A DNA stretch of 42,659 bases from Catenulisporales bacterium (lineage in GTDB: Bacteria; Actinomycetota; Actinomycetes; Streptomycetales; Catenulisporaceae). Position 1 is the first letter of the stretch. Every line of letters begins with the position of its first letter. The notes below the pieces were generated by a model. It was given only the letters and a program-made list of their open reading frames with translations. It was not told where the DNA came from and made no database searches. A program made the position numbers and the translations under genes. The DNA lies in NCBI GenBank assembly GCA_019510485.1, contig JAEKKI010000125.1:1-42659 (forward strand), in the 5' to 3' direction. Positions 9,311 to 20,091 of this stretch are shown here, piece by piece.

Positions 9311-10897
9311 TCAGCGCAGATACACGGCCATGAAGTCCTTCGTGGAGTTCACGAAGAATTTGTTCGGGCCTTGCAGGAAGTCCTCGTACAGTTTAGAGGT
9401 ATCGGGGTTGCCGTCCCGACCGGGGAAGTACTGGAAGTCGGCCCAGCGCAGGTTGATGTCCAGCTGCATGCCGCGTACCGCGCCGGCGTCCTTCAGCAGC
9501 CGGGCCAGCGAGGGCGCGGTGAGCTTGTTGCCGCCGACCCAGACGATGTCGCCGGCGGCGGTGACGCCGACTCCGGAGCGCCACACCGCGGCCGAGCCGT
9601 GGTCGGAGCGGCCCCAGTTGGAGGGGTCGTCTATGTAGGACACGATCTGGCCGCCGTCGACCATCAGGCGCAGGTTCTGCCGGACCGAGACGATCTCCGG
9701 GTTCTTCTGCATCGAGAAGTCGCGGCCCCACATGCCGACGGACAGGTGGCCGTCCTTGAAGATCACCTCGCTGGCGGCGCCGTCGACCAGGGGCGCGGCG
9801 GTGGTGCCGTGGTCGAAGTAGCCGCCGTGCGATTCGCTGATCTTGAAGCCGCCGTTGAACAGGGCGATCAGGCCGGCCCGGGCGTCGCGGTCGATCTGGT
9901 TCGGGACGGTGGTGATGACCTTGTTCAGGTCGCCCTCGTGGCCCGGGTGCAGGACGTAGCGGGTGTGCTTCTGGTCGACCCACGCCACGTCCGCGGCGAC
10001 GTCGGTGTACTCGTTGTCCGGGCGGACGCGCGCCACCTGCACCACCGGCATCCCGTCCGGGGTCTGCACCGCCACCTGGAACATGCCCTCGTTCGGCTCC
10101 AGCGTCAGTCCGGGCGGGGCCGGCAGCCGGTGCCGCATCGCGACGGTGTCAGCGGCCGAGGACGGCGCGCCGCTGGTTTTGCCCGGGGCGGTGCCGGGCC
10201 TGCTCGGCTTGCCGGCCGTCGGGCTGGGGGCCGCGGTCGTCGGGCCGAGGTCTGCGAACTGCCGGACGTCGACGTTGCCGCCCTTGGACGGCGGGTTCAG
10301 GTCGTACTGCCACTTCTCCAGCGTCGACACCGCGCCGCCCAGCCCGTGGTCGCGGCCCCATTCGGCCAGCCGGGCCTGCACGGTGTCGGTGCCCGGCGAG
10401 GTCAGGGCGCCGGCTATGGACCAGCCGAGGGTGCCGCAGACGACGAGGACGCAGCCCCACAGCGAGCGGATCACGATCTTGCGGCGACGGCGCTGGGGCG
10501 GGGCCAGGCGGGCTTTGTGCTTCCACGGCAGGATGCGCTTGCCGCGCCCGAACAGCGGGGTGCGGCGTTCGCGGCGGGCCGGGAAGGGCTTCGCGTCGGC
10601 GTCGGCGTCGGCGGCGGCAGCGGCAGCGTCGGCTTTGGCGAGGTCGGCGATGCTGACGGTCTCGGCCAAGGGGTCGGCGGTGCCCGCGGCCGTGGCGGAG
10701 GCCGTGCCCGCGGCGCCGCGCTCGCCTGAGCCGGCATCGGGCCGTGCGTCCTCGCCCGAGGCCTCGGCCACCACCCGCGCGGTCTCCTCGGCGACGTCCT
10801 GCGCCACCTCGGCCGGCTCACCGGGTGCGCCGGGCCCGCCCGGCTCGCTCTCGCGCAGGCCTTCCAGCTCCTCGCTCTTCGCGGACAACAGCCGCAC
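9311..10897 (-). CDS. Membrane-anchored phosphodiester glycosidase (NAGPA/DUF2233-like) protein
   Basis: The chain is 528 residues. The first 140 are acidic, Ala-rich and then strongly basic (QRRRRK), followed by one membrane helix at about 143-165, so the C-terminal domain should be outside the cell. From about residue 300 the sequence fits the phosphodiester glycosidase fold ([53 protein letters not shown]). Members related to human NAGPA remove sugar from phosphodiester-linked glycans; the substrate here is unknown. The GTG at 10897 sits directly on GAGGAAGG, too close for a normal start; a TTG three codons downstream has better spacing, so the N-terminus is uncertain by a few residues. 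The gene follows the VIT-type gene after 167 nt. Confidence 0.8.
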   Translation of the reverse strand: MRLLSAKSEELEGLRESEPGGPGAPGEPAEVAQDVAEETARVVAEASGEDARPDAGSGERGAAGTASATAAGTADPLAETVSIADLAKADAAAAAADADADAKPFPARRERRTPLFGRGKRILPWKHKARLAPPQRRRRKIVIRSLWGCVLVVCGTLGWSIAGALTSPGTDTVQARLAEWGRDHGLGGAVSTLEKWQYDLNPPSKGGNVDVRQFADLGPTTAAPSPTAGKPSRPGTAPGKTSGAPSSAADTVAMRHRLPAPPGLTLEPNEGMFQVAVQTPDGMPVVQVARVRPDNEYTDVAADVAWVDQKHTRYVLHPGHEGDLNKVITTVPNQIDRDARAGLIALFNGGFKISESHGGYFDHGTTAAPLVDGAASEVIFKDGHLSVGMWGRDFSMQKNPEIVSVRQNLRLMVDGGQIVSYIDDPSNWGRSDHGSAAVWRSGVGVTAAGDIVWVGGNKLTAPSLARLLKDAGAVRGMQLDINLRWADFQYFPGRDGNPDTSKLYEDFLQGPNKFFVNSTKDFMAVYLR

Positions 10898-11064
10898 CCT
10901 TCCTCGCCGTGTCAGATGCGTGCCGATCCCCGTCAGCCGCCCCGAGAGCGCCCGTACGCTCTACGTCTTCGACGCGCGTCGGTCATAACTGGTTGCCTGT
11001 AAATCTGATCTTCCGATTTGTCCCACGACGGGACTACCGCTGCACGCCGGCTAACCCACCGGGT

Positions 11065-11886
11065 CTAACTCAGATTTCCGCCGATCAGCGTGCCCAGACC
11101 GAAGGTCACGGCGGCCGCCACGGCCCCGAATCCCAGCTGGCGCAAGCCGGAGAACCACCACGAGCGAGAGGACACCCGCGAGACTACCGCCCCGCAGGCG
11201 AACAGGCCGCCGAAGGCCAGCAGCATCGCCACCCACAGCTGGTTCAGTCCCAGCAGATAGGGCAGCAGCGGCAGCACCGCGCCCAGGGCGAAGGAGGCGA
11301 AGGAGGAGACGGCGGCGACCGAGCCGCTGGGCAGGTCGGTCAGGTCGACGCCGAGTTCCTCCTGCACGTGCACGATCAGCGCCTGGTCCGGGTCGCGGTG
11401 GATCTGCCGGGCGGCCTCCAGGGCCAGGTCCGGGTCCATGCCGCGCTCGGTGAGGAACTCGGCGAGCTCCTTCATCTCCGCGGCCGGGCGGCGGGCCAGC
11501 TCCAGCCGCTCCATCTCGATCTCGGCCTGGGCGACCTCGGTCTGGCTGGCCACCGAGATGAACTCGCCGGCCGCCATCGAGCAGGCGCCGGCGGCCAGGC
11601 CGGCCAGCCCGGTCAGGACGATGGTGTGGTGCGAGGCCGCGCCGCCGGCCATGCCGGCGAGCAGGGAGAAGTTGGAGACCAGTCCATCGGTGACGCCGAA
11701 CACCGCCGGGCGCAGCCAGCCGCCGTTGACGTCGCGGTGGTGGTCCTTGGGCAGCGAGGGGCCCTGGTAGCCGGCCGGGTCGGCGGCCTCGGTGCCCGAA
11801 CCCGATCCCGCTCCCCCGCGGGCGGTGGGCACGGCGGGGGCGGTGGCGGGATCTATGGCGGGCGCGGGCGCGTCGGCGTGGTTCAT
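11065..11886 (-). CDS. VIT1/CCC1-family membrane transporter
   Basis: The 273-residue protein has about 55 polar N-terminal residues, then five predicted membrane helices. The first helix carries the family signature (VFGVTDGLVSNFSLLAG), followed by GACSMAAGEFISVASQ. A cytoplasmic Glu-rich helical insertion comes next (EVAQAEIEMERLELARRPAAE), which in plant VIT1 binds metal, then three helices (SSFASFALGAVLPLLPYLL onward). VIT1/CCC1 proteins move Fe(II) or Mn(II) out of the cytosol. It starts 20 nt after the lgt stop, so it is likely cotranscribed with lgt. The substrate metal is inferred from the family. Confidence 0.9.
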   Translation of the reverse strand: MNHADAPAPAIDPATAPAVPTARGGAGSGSGTEAADPAGYQGPSLPKDHHRDVNGGWLRPAVFGVTDGLVSNFSLLAGMAGGAASHHTIVLTGLAGLAAGACSMAAGEFISVASQTEVAQAEIEMERLELARRPAAEMKELAEFLTERGMDPDLALEAARQIHRDPDQALIVHVQEELGVDLTDLPSGSVAAVSSFASFALGAVLPLLPYLLGLNQLWVAMLLAFGGLFACGAVVSRVSSRSWWFSGLRQLGFGAVAAAVTFGLGTLIGGNLS

Positions 11887-11906
11887 CGGCTCGATTCTGG
11901 CAGGCG

Positions 11907-13098
11907 TTACGGGTTCGAGGACTCGTCCGCCTGGCCGGATCGGGCCGGCACCGTCTCGGTGACGATGACCGTGACGGCGTCGCGGTTCGGCAGGTCGGCG
12001 ACTTCACTGTCGCCGGTGTCGCCGGGAGCGCTGCCGGGGGTGTCGGTGTCGGTGTCGGTTTCACCGACAGCGCCGGTGTCGTCCGGATCGGCGGCGGGCT
12101 CGGAGTCCGCCTCCAGTTTCTCAGCTTCGGGCTGGTCGGCGCCAACCGTGCCGTCGGCCGCGTTGTCGGTGCCGGAAACACCGGCGGAATCGACGGCTCC
12201 GTCAACGGCCGGATAGGGAGACTCCTCCCGCCCCGGGAACTTCTTGCGAGACCACACAAAGTAAGCGACGGCGCCGAGGAAGACGAGGATCGCGGTCCAG
12301 TCGTTGAGCCGCATCCCCAGGAAGTGGTGCGCCTCGTCGGTCCGCAGCGACTCGATCCAGAACCGGCCCACGGTGTAGGCGGCGACGTAGAGCGCGAAGA
12401 CCCGGCCGTAGCCGAGCTTGAAGCGCCGGTCGGCCCACAGGCACAGCGCCGCGACGCCCACGCACCACAGCGACTCGTACAGGAACGTCGGGTGGAACGG
12501 CCCGCCGGCCACCAGCTCGGCCTTGCCGTCCGGCCCGACGATCGCCCGCTGGGTCGAGGAGTCCATCACGTGGACCTTCAGACCCCACGGCAGGCTCGTG
12601 TGCCCGCCGTACAGCTCGTTGTTGAACCAGTTGCCCCAGCGGCCCAGCGCCTGCGCCAGCACGATCCCCGGCGCCGTGGCGTCGGCGAAGGTGCGCAGCG
12701 AGGCGCCGCGCCGCCGGCAGCCGATGTAGGCGCCCAGGGCCCCGAGGGCGATCGCGCCCCAGATCCCCAGACCGCCCTCCCAGACGTAGAACGCCTTGAC
12801 CCAGTCGCCGTCCTTGCCGAAGTACGGCGCCGAGGTGGTGATGACGTGGTACGTGGTACAGCCGCCCGCCGACCAGGCCGAACGGCACCGCCCAGATGGC
12901 GATGTCGACGACCTCCTGCGGCTTGCCGCCGCGGGCCCGCCAGCGCTTGTCGCCGAGCCAGACGGCGAGCAGGATCCCGGCCAGGATGCACATGGCGTAC
13001 ATCCGGATCGGGATCGGGCCGAGGTTGTAGCGGCCCGTGGTCGGGCTCGGGATGTCCGCCAGGTACGTGGCGACCTGGTGGGCGGCTGGGAAGGTCAT
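11907..13098 (-). pseudogene. lgt: Prolipoprotein diacylglyceryl transferase, frameshifted by a 7-bp tandem duplication
   Basis: Lgt transfers diacylglycerol from phosphatidylglycerol to the lipobox cysteine of prolipoproteins. The 5' frame gives MTFPAAHQVATYLADIPSP, several membrane helices and GLVGGRLYHV, then shifts. The remaining frame gives ITTSAPYFGKDGDWVKAFYVWEGGLGIWGA and the signature GRWGNWFNNELYGG, ending in an acidic, Asp/Thr-rich tail of about 100 residues that is common in actinomycete Lgt. The break is an exact repeat of GTGGTAC at 12846-12852 and 12853-12859 (plus strand); removing one copy restores one continuous lgt frame. As written, the 5' frame misses the catalytic core. 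Lgt matters greatly to actinomycete growth, so a sequence error or very recent mutation is likely. Confidence 0.9.
12846..12859. repeat. Exact 7-bp tandem duplication inside lgt
   Basis: GTGGTAC occurs twice head to tail. One copy is expected from the conserved Lgt frame (LYHVITT), so the second copy is the frameshifting insertion. Confidence 0.95.
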
Positions 13099-13147
13099 CG
13101 GGTGGCGGGATCCTAGGGTGCGGGCGGGGCTGGGCGCCGGTCGGGGC

Positions 13148-14131
13148 TCAGGACTTCGACGAGCTCGGCGTGGCGGGGGTGCTCGACGTGCCCGATCCGG
13201 AGGAGGAGGGGGCCGGGGAGCTCGGGGCGCCGGTGGAGGAGCCCGAGGCCGACGGGGCCGACGGGGCCGAGGAACCGGGGGCCGACGGGCTGCTGGCCGG
13301 GGCGGCGGGCAGCGTGGCCTTGGCGCCGGCCTTGCCGCCGGCCTTGGTGAAGGCCGCGTCCACCTGCTGCTTGAAGTACGTCAGCACGGCGTCCGGGGTG
13401 TTCTGGGCGAACTTCAGCTCCTGGCCGTCGACGAACATCGTCGGCGTGCCCGGCAGGCGCAGCTTGTTGAAGTTGTCGGCGTTGGCCTGGACCCAGCCGT
13501 CGTGCTTGCCGCTGTTGACGCAGCCGGCGAACGTGGGGCTGCTCTTCAGCGCCGGGATCTGGTTGGCGATGGACAGGATCGTCGCCTTGTTCCCGTAGCC
13601 GTCGGTCTTCTCGTCGGGCTGGTTCGCGTACAGCAGGTCGTGCAGCGGCAGGAACTGGCCCTCGTCCTGCGCGCAGGCCACGGCGTTGGCGCCGTTGAGC
13701 GAGCCGGTGCCGTTGTTGTTGGAGTCGATCAGCCGCGCCGGGTGGTAGATGATCTGTACCTTGCCGTCCTCGACGTACTGCCGGTAGGTCGGCTCCACGG
13801 CCTGCTCGATGGACTGGCACACCGGGCACCGGAAGTCCTCGAAGATGACCAGCTTCACCGGTGCGTCAGCGGAGCCGACGTGGATGCCCAGGTCCTTGCT
13901 GGACTTGGCCTGCGGGTCCACGACCGCTGCGGCCGGCGCCAGGTAGGCGCTGCTGTTGTGCTTGGAAGCCGATACCGCGATGCCGATGCTGCCGGCCACC
14001 ACGATCACGGCGACCACGGCGCCGCCGATGGTGAGCTGCCTGCGCCGCCGCTCGGCCCGCTTCTGCCGCAGCTTCTCGGCCGCGACCCGCTCGCGAGCGT
14101 TCTGCTTCCCTACCCGGTTCGCCTGGCTCAT
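13148..14131 (-). CDS. Membrane-anchored DsbA-like thiol oxidoreductase (first copy)
   Basis: The 327-residue protein has a basic N-terminus (1-32), one membrane helix at about 33-54 and an external thioredoxin-fold domain of the DsbA class. The active site CPVC is at 102-105 (FEDFRCPVCQ), and the cis-proline loop is LPGTPTMFVDG near 215-225. A Ser/Pro/Ala/Gly tail of about 60 residues ends the chain. The role is disulfide formation or reduction in exported proteins; which direction is not visible. ATG 14131 is preferred over starts further upstream because relatives begin with the basic MSQANR-type segment. It lies just downstream of a second such gene and next to lgt. Confidence 0.9.
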   Translation of the reverse strand: MSQANRVGKQNARERVAAEKLRQKRAERRRRQLTIGGAVVAVIVVAGSIGIAVSASKHNSSAYLAPAAAVVDPQAKSSKDLGIHVGSADAPVKLVIFEDFRCPVCQSIEQAVEPTYRQYVEDGKVQIIYHPARLIDSNNNGTGSLNGANAVACAQDEGQFLPLHDLLYANQPDEKTDGYGNKATILSIANQIPALKSSPTFAGCVNSGKHDGWVQANADNFNKLRLPGTPTMFVDGQELKFAQNTPDAVLTYFKQQVDAAFTKAGGKAGAKATLPAAPASSPSAPGSSAPSAPSASGSSTGAPSSPAPSSSGSGTSSTPATPSSSKS

Positions 14132-14201
14132 CGTCGTTAATAGTCCTGTCCGGATGCCGTCTGGTATGGGCACGCCTACGGGAGGTGACGCCGGGGCGTG
14201 C

Positions 14202-14248
14202 GCACCGCATCTTATGCGGTGCCGGCCTGGAAATGCATCGGAGGCCGG
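14202..14248. other. Two adjacent hairpins in the spacer between the DsbA-like genes
   Basis: GCACCGCAT (14202-14210) and ATGCGGTGC (14214-14222) form a perfect 9-bp stem with a 3-nt loop; CCGGCCT (14222-14228) and AGGCCGG (14242-14248) form a second stem. They lie in the 183-nt leader of the downstream DsbA-like gene. They may terminate part of the upstream transcript or control the downstream gene; there is no T run. Confidence 0.5.
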
Positions 14249-14314
14249 GTGGGTTGCGCCAAATCCTTCAGGAACTTTTAGCCGAGGTGAAGCTTTCACC
14301 GCCGAGCCGGTTCC

Positions 14315-15169
14315 TCATCCCTTCTTGGCAACCGCCGCATCGAGCGCGGCACGGTAGTCCGCCTGCTGCTGCCCGGCCGAGACCGCCTGCGTGCTCTTGA
14401 GCACGAACGGCGTGCCGTCGATGGCGATGTCCGGGGTTCCGACCTGGCCGCCGAGCTTCTTGCTCAGCCAGTCGTAGTTGTCCTTCACCCACTGCGCGTA
14501 CTTCCCGTCGCGGGCGCAGGCGTCGAAGGCGGTGCTGCGCAGACCCGTGCCCTGGCCCGCCAGGCCGAGCATGGTGTCGACCGAGGCGTAGGAGTCGGTC
14601 GTCTCCGCGGGCTGATTCTTGAAGATCAGGTCGTGGTAGGCGATGAACGGCGCTTGCCCGGCATCGGCCGAGCAGGCCAGGGTGGCGCCGCCGACCAGGG
14701 AGCCCTGGCCGCCGGCCGCGCGGTCGATCAGATCGACGATGTGGTACTGGAGCTTGATCTTGCCGGCGTCGGCGTATTCCTTGTTGACAGCGCCCAATAG
14801 CGTCTCGGCGACCTTGCAGACGGGGCAGCGGACGTCCTCGGCGACCTCGACCGTGACCTTGGCCTCGGGCTTGCCGTAGACGATGCCGCCGGGATCGGAG
14901 CTGGTCGCCGGGTCGGCGCTGACGCCGGCCGGGGCCGAGAACGGCTGGCCGGCGCCATAGGCTTTGCGGGCGGCCTTGTCGCTGGTGGACTTGTTGTGCT
15001 GCACCGAAATCCCGATCAGCACCGCCACGACGATGACGCCGACGGCGACGCCGGCGATGATCATCTGCTTCTTACGGCGCTCGGCCGCGGCCTGCCGGCG
15101 GCGCGCCTCGGCGGCCCGCTCCCGTCCGGAGGATCGTCTGCCGCCGCTGCCGCCGCCGTCGCCTGTCAT
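14315..15169 (-). CDS. Membrane-anchored DsbA-like thiol oxidoreductase (second copy)
   Basis: The 284-residue protein has a basic Arg/Ala-rich cytoplasmic N-terminus, a membrane helix at about 36-55 and an external DsbA-class domain. The active site is CPVC at 115-118 (EDVRCPVCK), and the cis-proline segment is VGTPDIAIDG near 240. It shares its overall plan and active-site tetrapeptide with the neighbouring copy but differs enough to be an old duplicate. The MauE/DoxX-type membrane gene lies 44 nt upstream and is the likely electron-transfer partner. The start ATG 15169 has only a weak GGGA upstream. Confidence 0.9.
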   Translation of the reverse strand: MTGDGGGSGGRRSSGRERAAEARRRQAAAERRKKQMIIAGVAVGVIVVAVLIGISVQHNKSTSDKAARKAYGAGQPFSAPAGVSADPATSSDPGGIVYGKPEAKVTVEVAEDVRCPVCKVAETLLGAVNKEYADAGKIKLQYHIVDLIDRAAGGQGSLVGGATLACSADAGQAPFIAYHDLIFKNQPAETTDSYASVDTMLGLAGQGTGLRSTAFDACARDGKYAQWVKDNYDWLSKKLGGQVGTPDIAIDGTPFVLKSTQAVSAGQQQADYRAALDAAVAKKG

Positions 15170-15213
15170 GATCCCATCGTGCGGGGAGCCGACAAGCCGC
15201 TCAATTCAGGCGG

Positions 15214-15750
15214 TCAGATCGGGTCACCCAGCAGCGCGCGCTCCGCGGAGAACTTCGAAGCAGGCTTCCACAGCAGCCACAGCGCAGGAAGCATGAACAC
15301 CAGGTCGCGCAGGACGTCCAGGGTGTAGCGGGTGTGCCCGGCCGGGACCATGCCGCCGCTGCCGCCGCAGCCGCAGCTGATGGCGATGCCGCGGGCGCCC
15401 AGGGACATGATGCCGCCGATGTAGGTCAGCAGCAGCAGCGCCGAGAACAGGGCGACCAGGCGGGTGCCCAGGCCCAGGATCAGCAGCAGGCCGAAGGCCA
15501 GCTCCAGCCAGGGCTGGGCGTAGCCGAAGGGGGTGACCATCGATTCGGGGAGGATCTTGAAGTTGCGGACGCTCTGCACGTTCTGGTCCGGCGAGCCCAG
15601 CTTGCCCACGCTGTACTTGAGCCACATGGCCGCCAGCAGCAGGCGCATGACCAGGCTGATCCACTGCTGGTTGGTGTCCAGGAAGCCGCGCAGGCCGCTG
15701 GAGCCGGTCGGCACGTCCTTCGCGGGCGCCTTGGAAGCCATGGAAGTCAT
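15214..15750 (-). CDS. MauE/DoxX-family membrane protein
   Basis: The 178-residue protein has a short polar N-terminus and four predicted membrane helices (WISLVMRLLLAAMWLKYSVGKL; PWLELAFGLLLILGLG; LVALFSALLLLTYIGGIMSLG; LRDLVFMLPALWLLW). A Gly/Cys segment (ISCGCGGSGG) lies between the last two helices and may be redox active. MauE-type proteins work with thioredoxin-like partners in disulfide chemistry of exported proteins, and two DsbA-like genes follow directly. ATG 15750 is taken as the start; ATG 15741 is also possible. Confidence 0.8.
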   Translation of the reverse strand: MTSMASKAPAKDVPTGSSGLRGFLDTNQQWISLVMRLLLAAMWLKYSVGKLGSPDQNVQSVRNFKILPESMVTPFGYAQPWLELAFGLLLILGLGTRLVALFSALLLLTYIGGIMSLGARGIAISCGCGGSGGMVPAGHTRYTLDVLRDLVFMLPALWLLWKPASKFSAERALLGDPI

Positions 15751-15766
15751 AACCCCAGAGGATAGG

Positions 15767-15820
15767 GCTGGGAAAGCCCCCGCAGAAGTACCGCTCACTC
15801 CCGCGGGGGAACTTCCCAGC
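15767..15820 (-). terminator. Long hairpin after trpA
   Basis: GCTGGGAA...GCCCCCGC (15767-15783) pairs with GCGGGGG...TTCCCAGC (15803-15820) in an 8-bp outer and 7-bp inner stem. It lies between the trpA stop (15851) and the next gene start (15750), as expected for the end of the trp transcript. No T run follows. Confidence 0.7.
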
Positions 15821-15830
15821 AGTTTCTCAG

Positions 15831-17879
<2,049 letters not shown>

Positions 17880-17914
17880 GGTGATGTCCCGGTGATGTGA
17901 TGTGGTCAGAGCTA

Positions 17915-17943
17915 TGACAGGAGGTTGATTAAGCTTCCTGCCA
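17915..17943 (-). promoter_or_regulatory. Hairpin overlapping the stop of the Trp-rich ORF, possible attenuator
   Basis: Read leftward, TGGCAGGA (17943-17936) pairs with TCCTGTCA (17922-17915), including one G-U pair. The 13-nt loop holds the TAA stop of the short ORF at 17929-18012. The 3' arm contains CCUCCU, complementary to a Shine-Dalgarno core. The trpB start is 36 nt further on. The arrangement suggests translation-coupled control of trpB. Confidence 0.45.
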
Positions 17944-18012
17944 TCGACGGCCGGCCGGCGCGCTGCGCCACCACGGACGGCGGCGGGCGGCGGCCCTGGG
18001 CTTGGTCGACAT
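17929..18012 (-). CDS. Short Trp-rich ORF between trpC and trpB (putative leader peptide)
   Basis: The 27-residue ORF begins [16 protein letters not shown] and ends with GRRWQEA. It contains Trp at positions 14, 15 and 24, three in 27 residues, against about one percent in average proteins. It lies between the trpC stop (18046) and the trpB start (17879), the place where Streptomyces has the small gene trpM, and a hairpin overlaps its stop codon. It could be an attenuation leader sensing charged tRNA-Trp, or a shortened TrpM-like peptide. No strong ribosome binding site is seen. Confidence 0.5.
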   Translation of the reverse strand: MSTKPRAAARRRPWWRSAPAGRRWQEA

Positions 18013-18045
18013 CACGATCCTGGACTCTACCGTCTCCGGTCGCGG

Positions 18046-18870
18046 TTAGGCGCGGCCGTTCCGCAACGCGGGATGCGCACCGGCCGCGACCAGGTCGGCG
18101 ACCGCGGCCCGCGGGTCCTTGCCGGTCACCAGCGACTCGCCGACCAGCACCGCGTCGGCGCCGGCGTTGGCGTACGCGATGAGGTCGTGCGGGCCCCGCA
18201 CACCGGACTCGGCGACCCGGACGATCCCGTCCGGGATCACCGGCGCCACCTGCGCGAAGGTGTCGCGCTTGACCTGCAGGGTCTTCAGATCGCGGGCGTT
18301 GACGCCGATCAGCCGGGCCCCGGCGTCGACCGCGCGCCGCACCTCCTCGGCGTCGTGCACCTCGACCAGCGGCGTCAGCCCGATGGACGCCGCGCGCTCG
18401 ATCAGGCTCTCCAGCGCCGGCTGGTCCAGCGCGGCGACGATCAGCAGCGCCAGGTCGGCGCCGTGCGCGCGGGCCTCCCACAGCTGGTAGCTGGTGACGA
18501 TGAAGTCTTTGCGCAGGACGGCGATGTCGACTTTCTGGCGGACGTCGTCGAGGTCGGCCAGTGACCCGCCGAAGCGGCGCTGCTCGGTCAGCACGGAGAT
18601 CACGGTCGCGCCGCCGGCCTCGTAGTCGGCGGCCAGCGCGGCCGGGTCGGCGATCGCGGCCAGCGCGCCCTTGGACGGCGAGGACCGCTTGACCTCGGCG
18701 ATCACCTTCACGCCGTCGCCGCCGGCCCCGCCGCGGCGCAGTGCCTCCACCCCGTCGATGGCGCTGTCCATCCGCGCCACCTTGGCCTTCAAGTCATCCA
18801 GGCTGACGCGCTCTTGACGCTCGACGAGGTCGAGGCGGACGCCTTCGATGATCTCGGCAAGTACGTTCAC
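18046..18870 (-). CDS. trpC: Indole-3-glycerol phosphate synthase
   Basis: TrpC closes the indole ring from the carboxyphenylamino-deoxyribulose phosphate intermediate. The 274-residue (beta-alpha)8 barrel shows the first catalytic lysine at about 61 ([13 protein letters not shown]), the second in VLRKDFIV near 125, the [12 protein letters not shown] loop, [10 protein letters not shown] and the C-terminal AESGV with the catalytic Glu. Start GTG 18870 is supported by GGGGAG upstream. It follows the small membrane gene after a 182-nt gap and probably has its own promoter. The gene appears intact. Confidence 0.95.
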   Translation of the reverse strand: MNVLAEIIEGVRLDLVERQERVSLDDLKAKVARMDSAIDGVEALRRGGAGGDGVKVIAEVKRSSPSKGALAAIADPAALAADYEAGGATVISVLTEQRRFGGSLADLDDVRQKVDIAVLRKDFIVTSYQLWEARAHGADLALLIVAALDQPALESLIERAASIGLTPLVEVHDAEEVRRAVDAGARLIGVNARDLKTLQVKRDTFAQVAPVIPDGIVRVAESGVRGPHDLIAYANAGADAVLVGESLVTGKDPRAAVADLVAAGAHPALRNGRA

Positions 18871-18902
18871 CGTCGTCAGCTCCCCTCGATCACCACACGA
18901 AG

Positions 18903-18948
18903 CGGACGGCGCCCCCGATGTGGGCGGCGTGTCCGACGTCTCACTCTA
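18903..18948 (-). promoter_or_regulatory. Putative trpC promoter (-10) and leader hairpin
   Basis: Read leftward, a TAGAGT -10 hexamer lies at 18948-18943, about 75 nt before the trpC start, with no clear -35. Just downstream, CGGAC (18935-18931) and GTCCG (18907-18903) close a GC-rich hairpin with an inner GCC-rich stem containing one bulge. It may be a leader structure of the trpC transcript. Confidence 0.4.
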
Positions 18949-19052
18949 GCGGCTCGCGGACACCGCCGAGGTCCGGTGATCTTCTGGTGGGACGACCGGG
19001 CCCGGGGCGGCGCCGCTGCCGGGCAGGTCGGCGCCGCCATCGGCAGCCGGTC

Positions 19053-19259
19053 CTACTTGGCCGGCGCGCCCAGGCCCATCGCCGAAAGGGCCTTGCCGAC
19101 CACCGGCGAGACCAGCGCCAGCGCGCCGCCGACGACGGCCAGCGCGTACATGCCGGCGACGAGCCCGGCGCCGCCGAGCAGGAAGCCGGCGATGCACAGG
19201 AGGACGGCGGTCCAGGCCGCCGGGGTGTTGCCGTGGTCTTCGCCGTGGGATGACGCCAT
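19053..19259 (-). CDS. Small membrane protein of the trp cluster (HGNTPAAWT type)
   Basis: The 68-residue protein starts MASSHGEDHGNTPAAWTAV and has two predicted membrane helices (VLLCIAGFLLGGAGLVAGMYAL and VVGGALALVSPVVGKAL), ending in MGLGAPAK. The H-G-x-T-P-A-A-W-T start and the final MGLG motif are typical of a small membrane protein conserved beside trpC in Streptomyces. Its function is unknown. An AAGGAG lies upstream with long spacing. Confidence 0.8.
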   Translation of the reverse strand: MASSHGEDHGNTPAAWTAVLLCIAGFLLGGAGLVAGMYALAVVGGALALVSPVVGKALSAMGLGAPAK

Positions 19260-19307
19260 GGTGCGGGGTGCTCCTTGCTCAGGGGTGGATCGGTAACCCC
19301 TCCATTG

Positions 19308-20078
19308 TCACCGATTCGGCGTAATGGTCGGTGCCGGGGGCCGCGCTGGTTCGGTGGGGTCCTCGCCGCGATCGAGCGCGTCCCAGATGTCCTTGGCGGT
19401 CTCGGGGACGACCGAGGCGGGCTTGGGGGCGGCGTTCTCATAGCGGGAGGACATGCCCGGCCACGCCGCACCGCGGACGATCGCCACCGCCCCGGCCACC
19501 ACGATCAGCACGCCGCCGACCACCGCGAGCAGCCACCAGGAGGCGGTGTGCGCGGGGACCGAGCCACTGGCGAAGCCCTTGGCCGCCGCTTTTTCGCCGA
19601 GGATGTGCGCCGCATGGCCGGCGCCGCGCGCGCTGAAAGCGTTCACCGCGGCGCCGATCCCCACAGCCACCAACAGCACGCCGACCAGCCGACGCGCCAG
19701 CCGCTGCGTGGCCAGCAGCGCCAGAGCGCCGGCCAGGGCGGTCAGGGCGAGCGCCGTGACCGCGGCGGACAGATCGTTGCCGGTGGCCGATACCTGGAGC
19801 GTGCTCGGCACCTCGCCGGCGGTTCCGGTCGCCCAGACCCGGCCGGCCGCGACCCAGGCGATGACGCCGCCGAGCAGGGCGATCAGGACAGTGGTGCCGA
19901 GTTCGCGGCGGAGTCTGGATCGGGCGGCGGCCTCGGCTTCGGCGCCGACGTCATGCGGCGAACTGCCCGGCTCGGCTGCGCCGGCGGGCACCGCGCGGTG
20001 AACCTCGGCGGCCGATGAATCCGAGTTCGGATCGGCGTTCGGGCTCGCAGCGGCCTGCTCAGTCGGCTCAGCGTTCAC
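19308..20078 (-). CDS. Trp-region conserved membrane protein (TIGR02234-like)
   Basis: The protein has about 256 residues with an acidic N-terminus and four membrane helices (VLIALLGGVIAWVAAGRVW; LSAAVTALALTALAGALALL; LVGVLLVAVGIGAAVNAF; SWWLLAVVGGVLIVVAGAVAIVRG). After the last helix comes the family motif WPGMSSRY and then DIWDALDRGEDPT. These features match the conserved membrane protein found with trp genes in actinobacteria; its role is unproven, with transport or sensing of a tryptophan intermediate often guessed. GTG 20078 is preferred because GAAGG precedes it by seven bases; GTG 20099 would overlap trpE. Confidence 0.85.
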   Translation of the reverse strand: MNAEPTEQAAASPNADPNSDSSAAEVHRAVPAGAAEPGSSPHDVGAEAEAAARSRLRRELGTTVLIALLGGVIAWVAAGRVWATGTAGEVPSTLQVSATGNDLSAAVTALALTALAGALALLATQRLARRLVGVLLVAVGIGAAVNAFSARGAGHAAHILGEKAAAKGFASGSVPAHTASWWLLAVVGGVLIVVAGAVAIVRGAAWPGMSSRYENAAPKPASVVPETAKDIWDALDRGEDPTEPARPPAPTITPNR

Positions 20079-20091
20079 GCCGCCGCCTTCG

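Noticed and set aside
5860..9333. A very long open frame of about 1157 codons on the plus strand
   Set aside because: It is the antisense of gltB, low in complexity (Gly/Ala/Val/Asp-rich) and without motifs; high GC keeps such frames open.
9241..9333. A 30-codon Arg-rich plus-strand frame
   Set aside because: It overlaps the end of the glycosidase-like gene and consists of GC-biased Arg/Ala codons only.
12846..12859. Programmed frameshifting or a split Lgt
   Set aside because: The shift is fully explained by the doubled 7-mer, and the downstream part lacks a ribosome binding site suited to a split gene.
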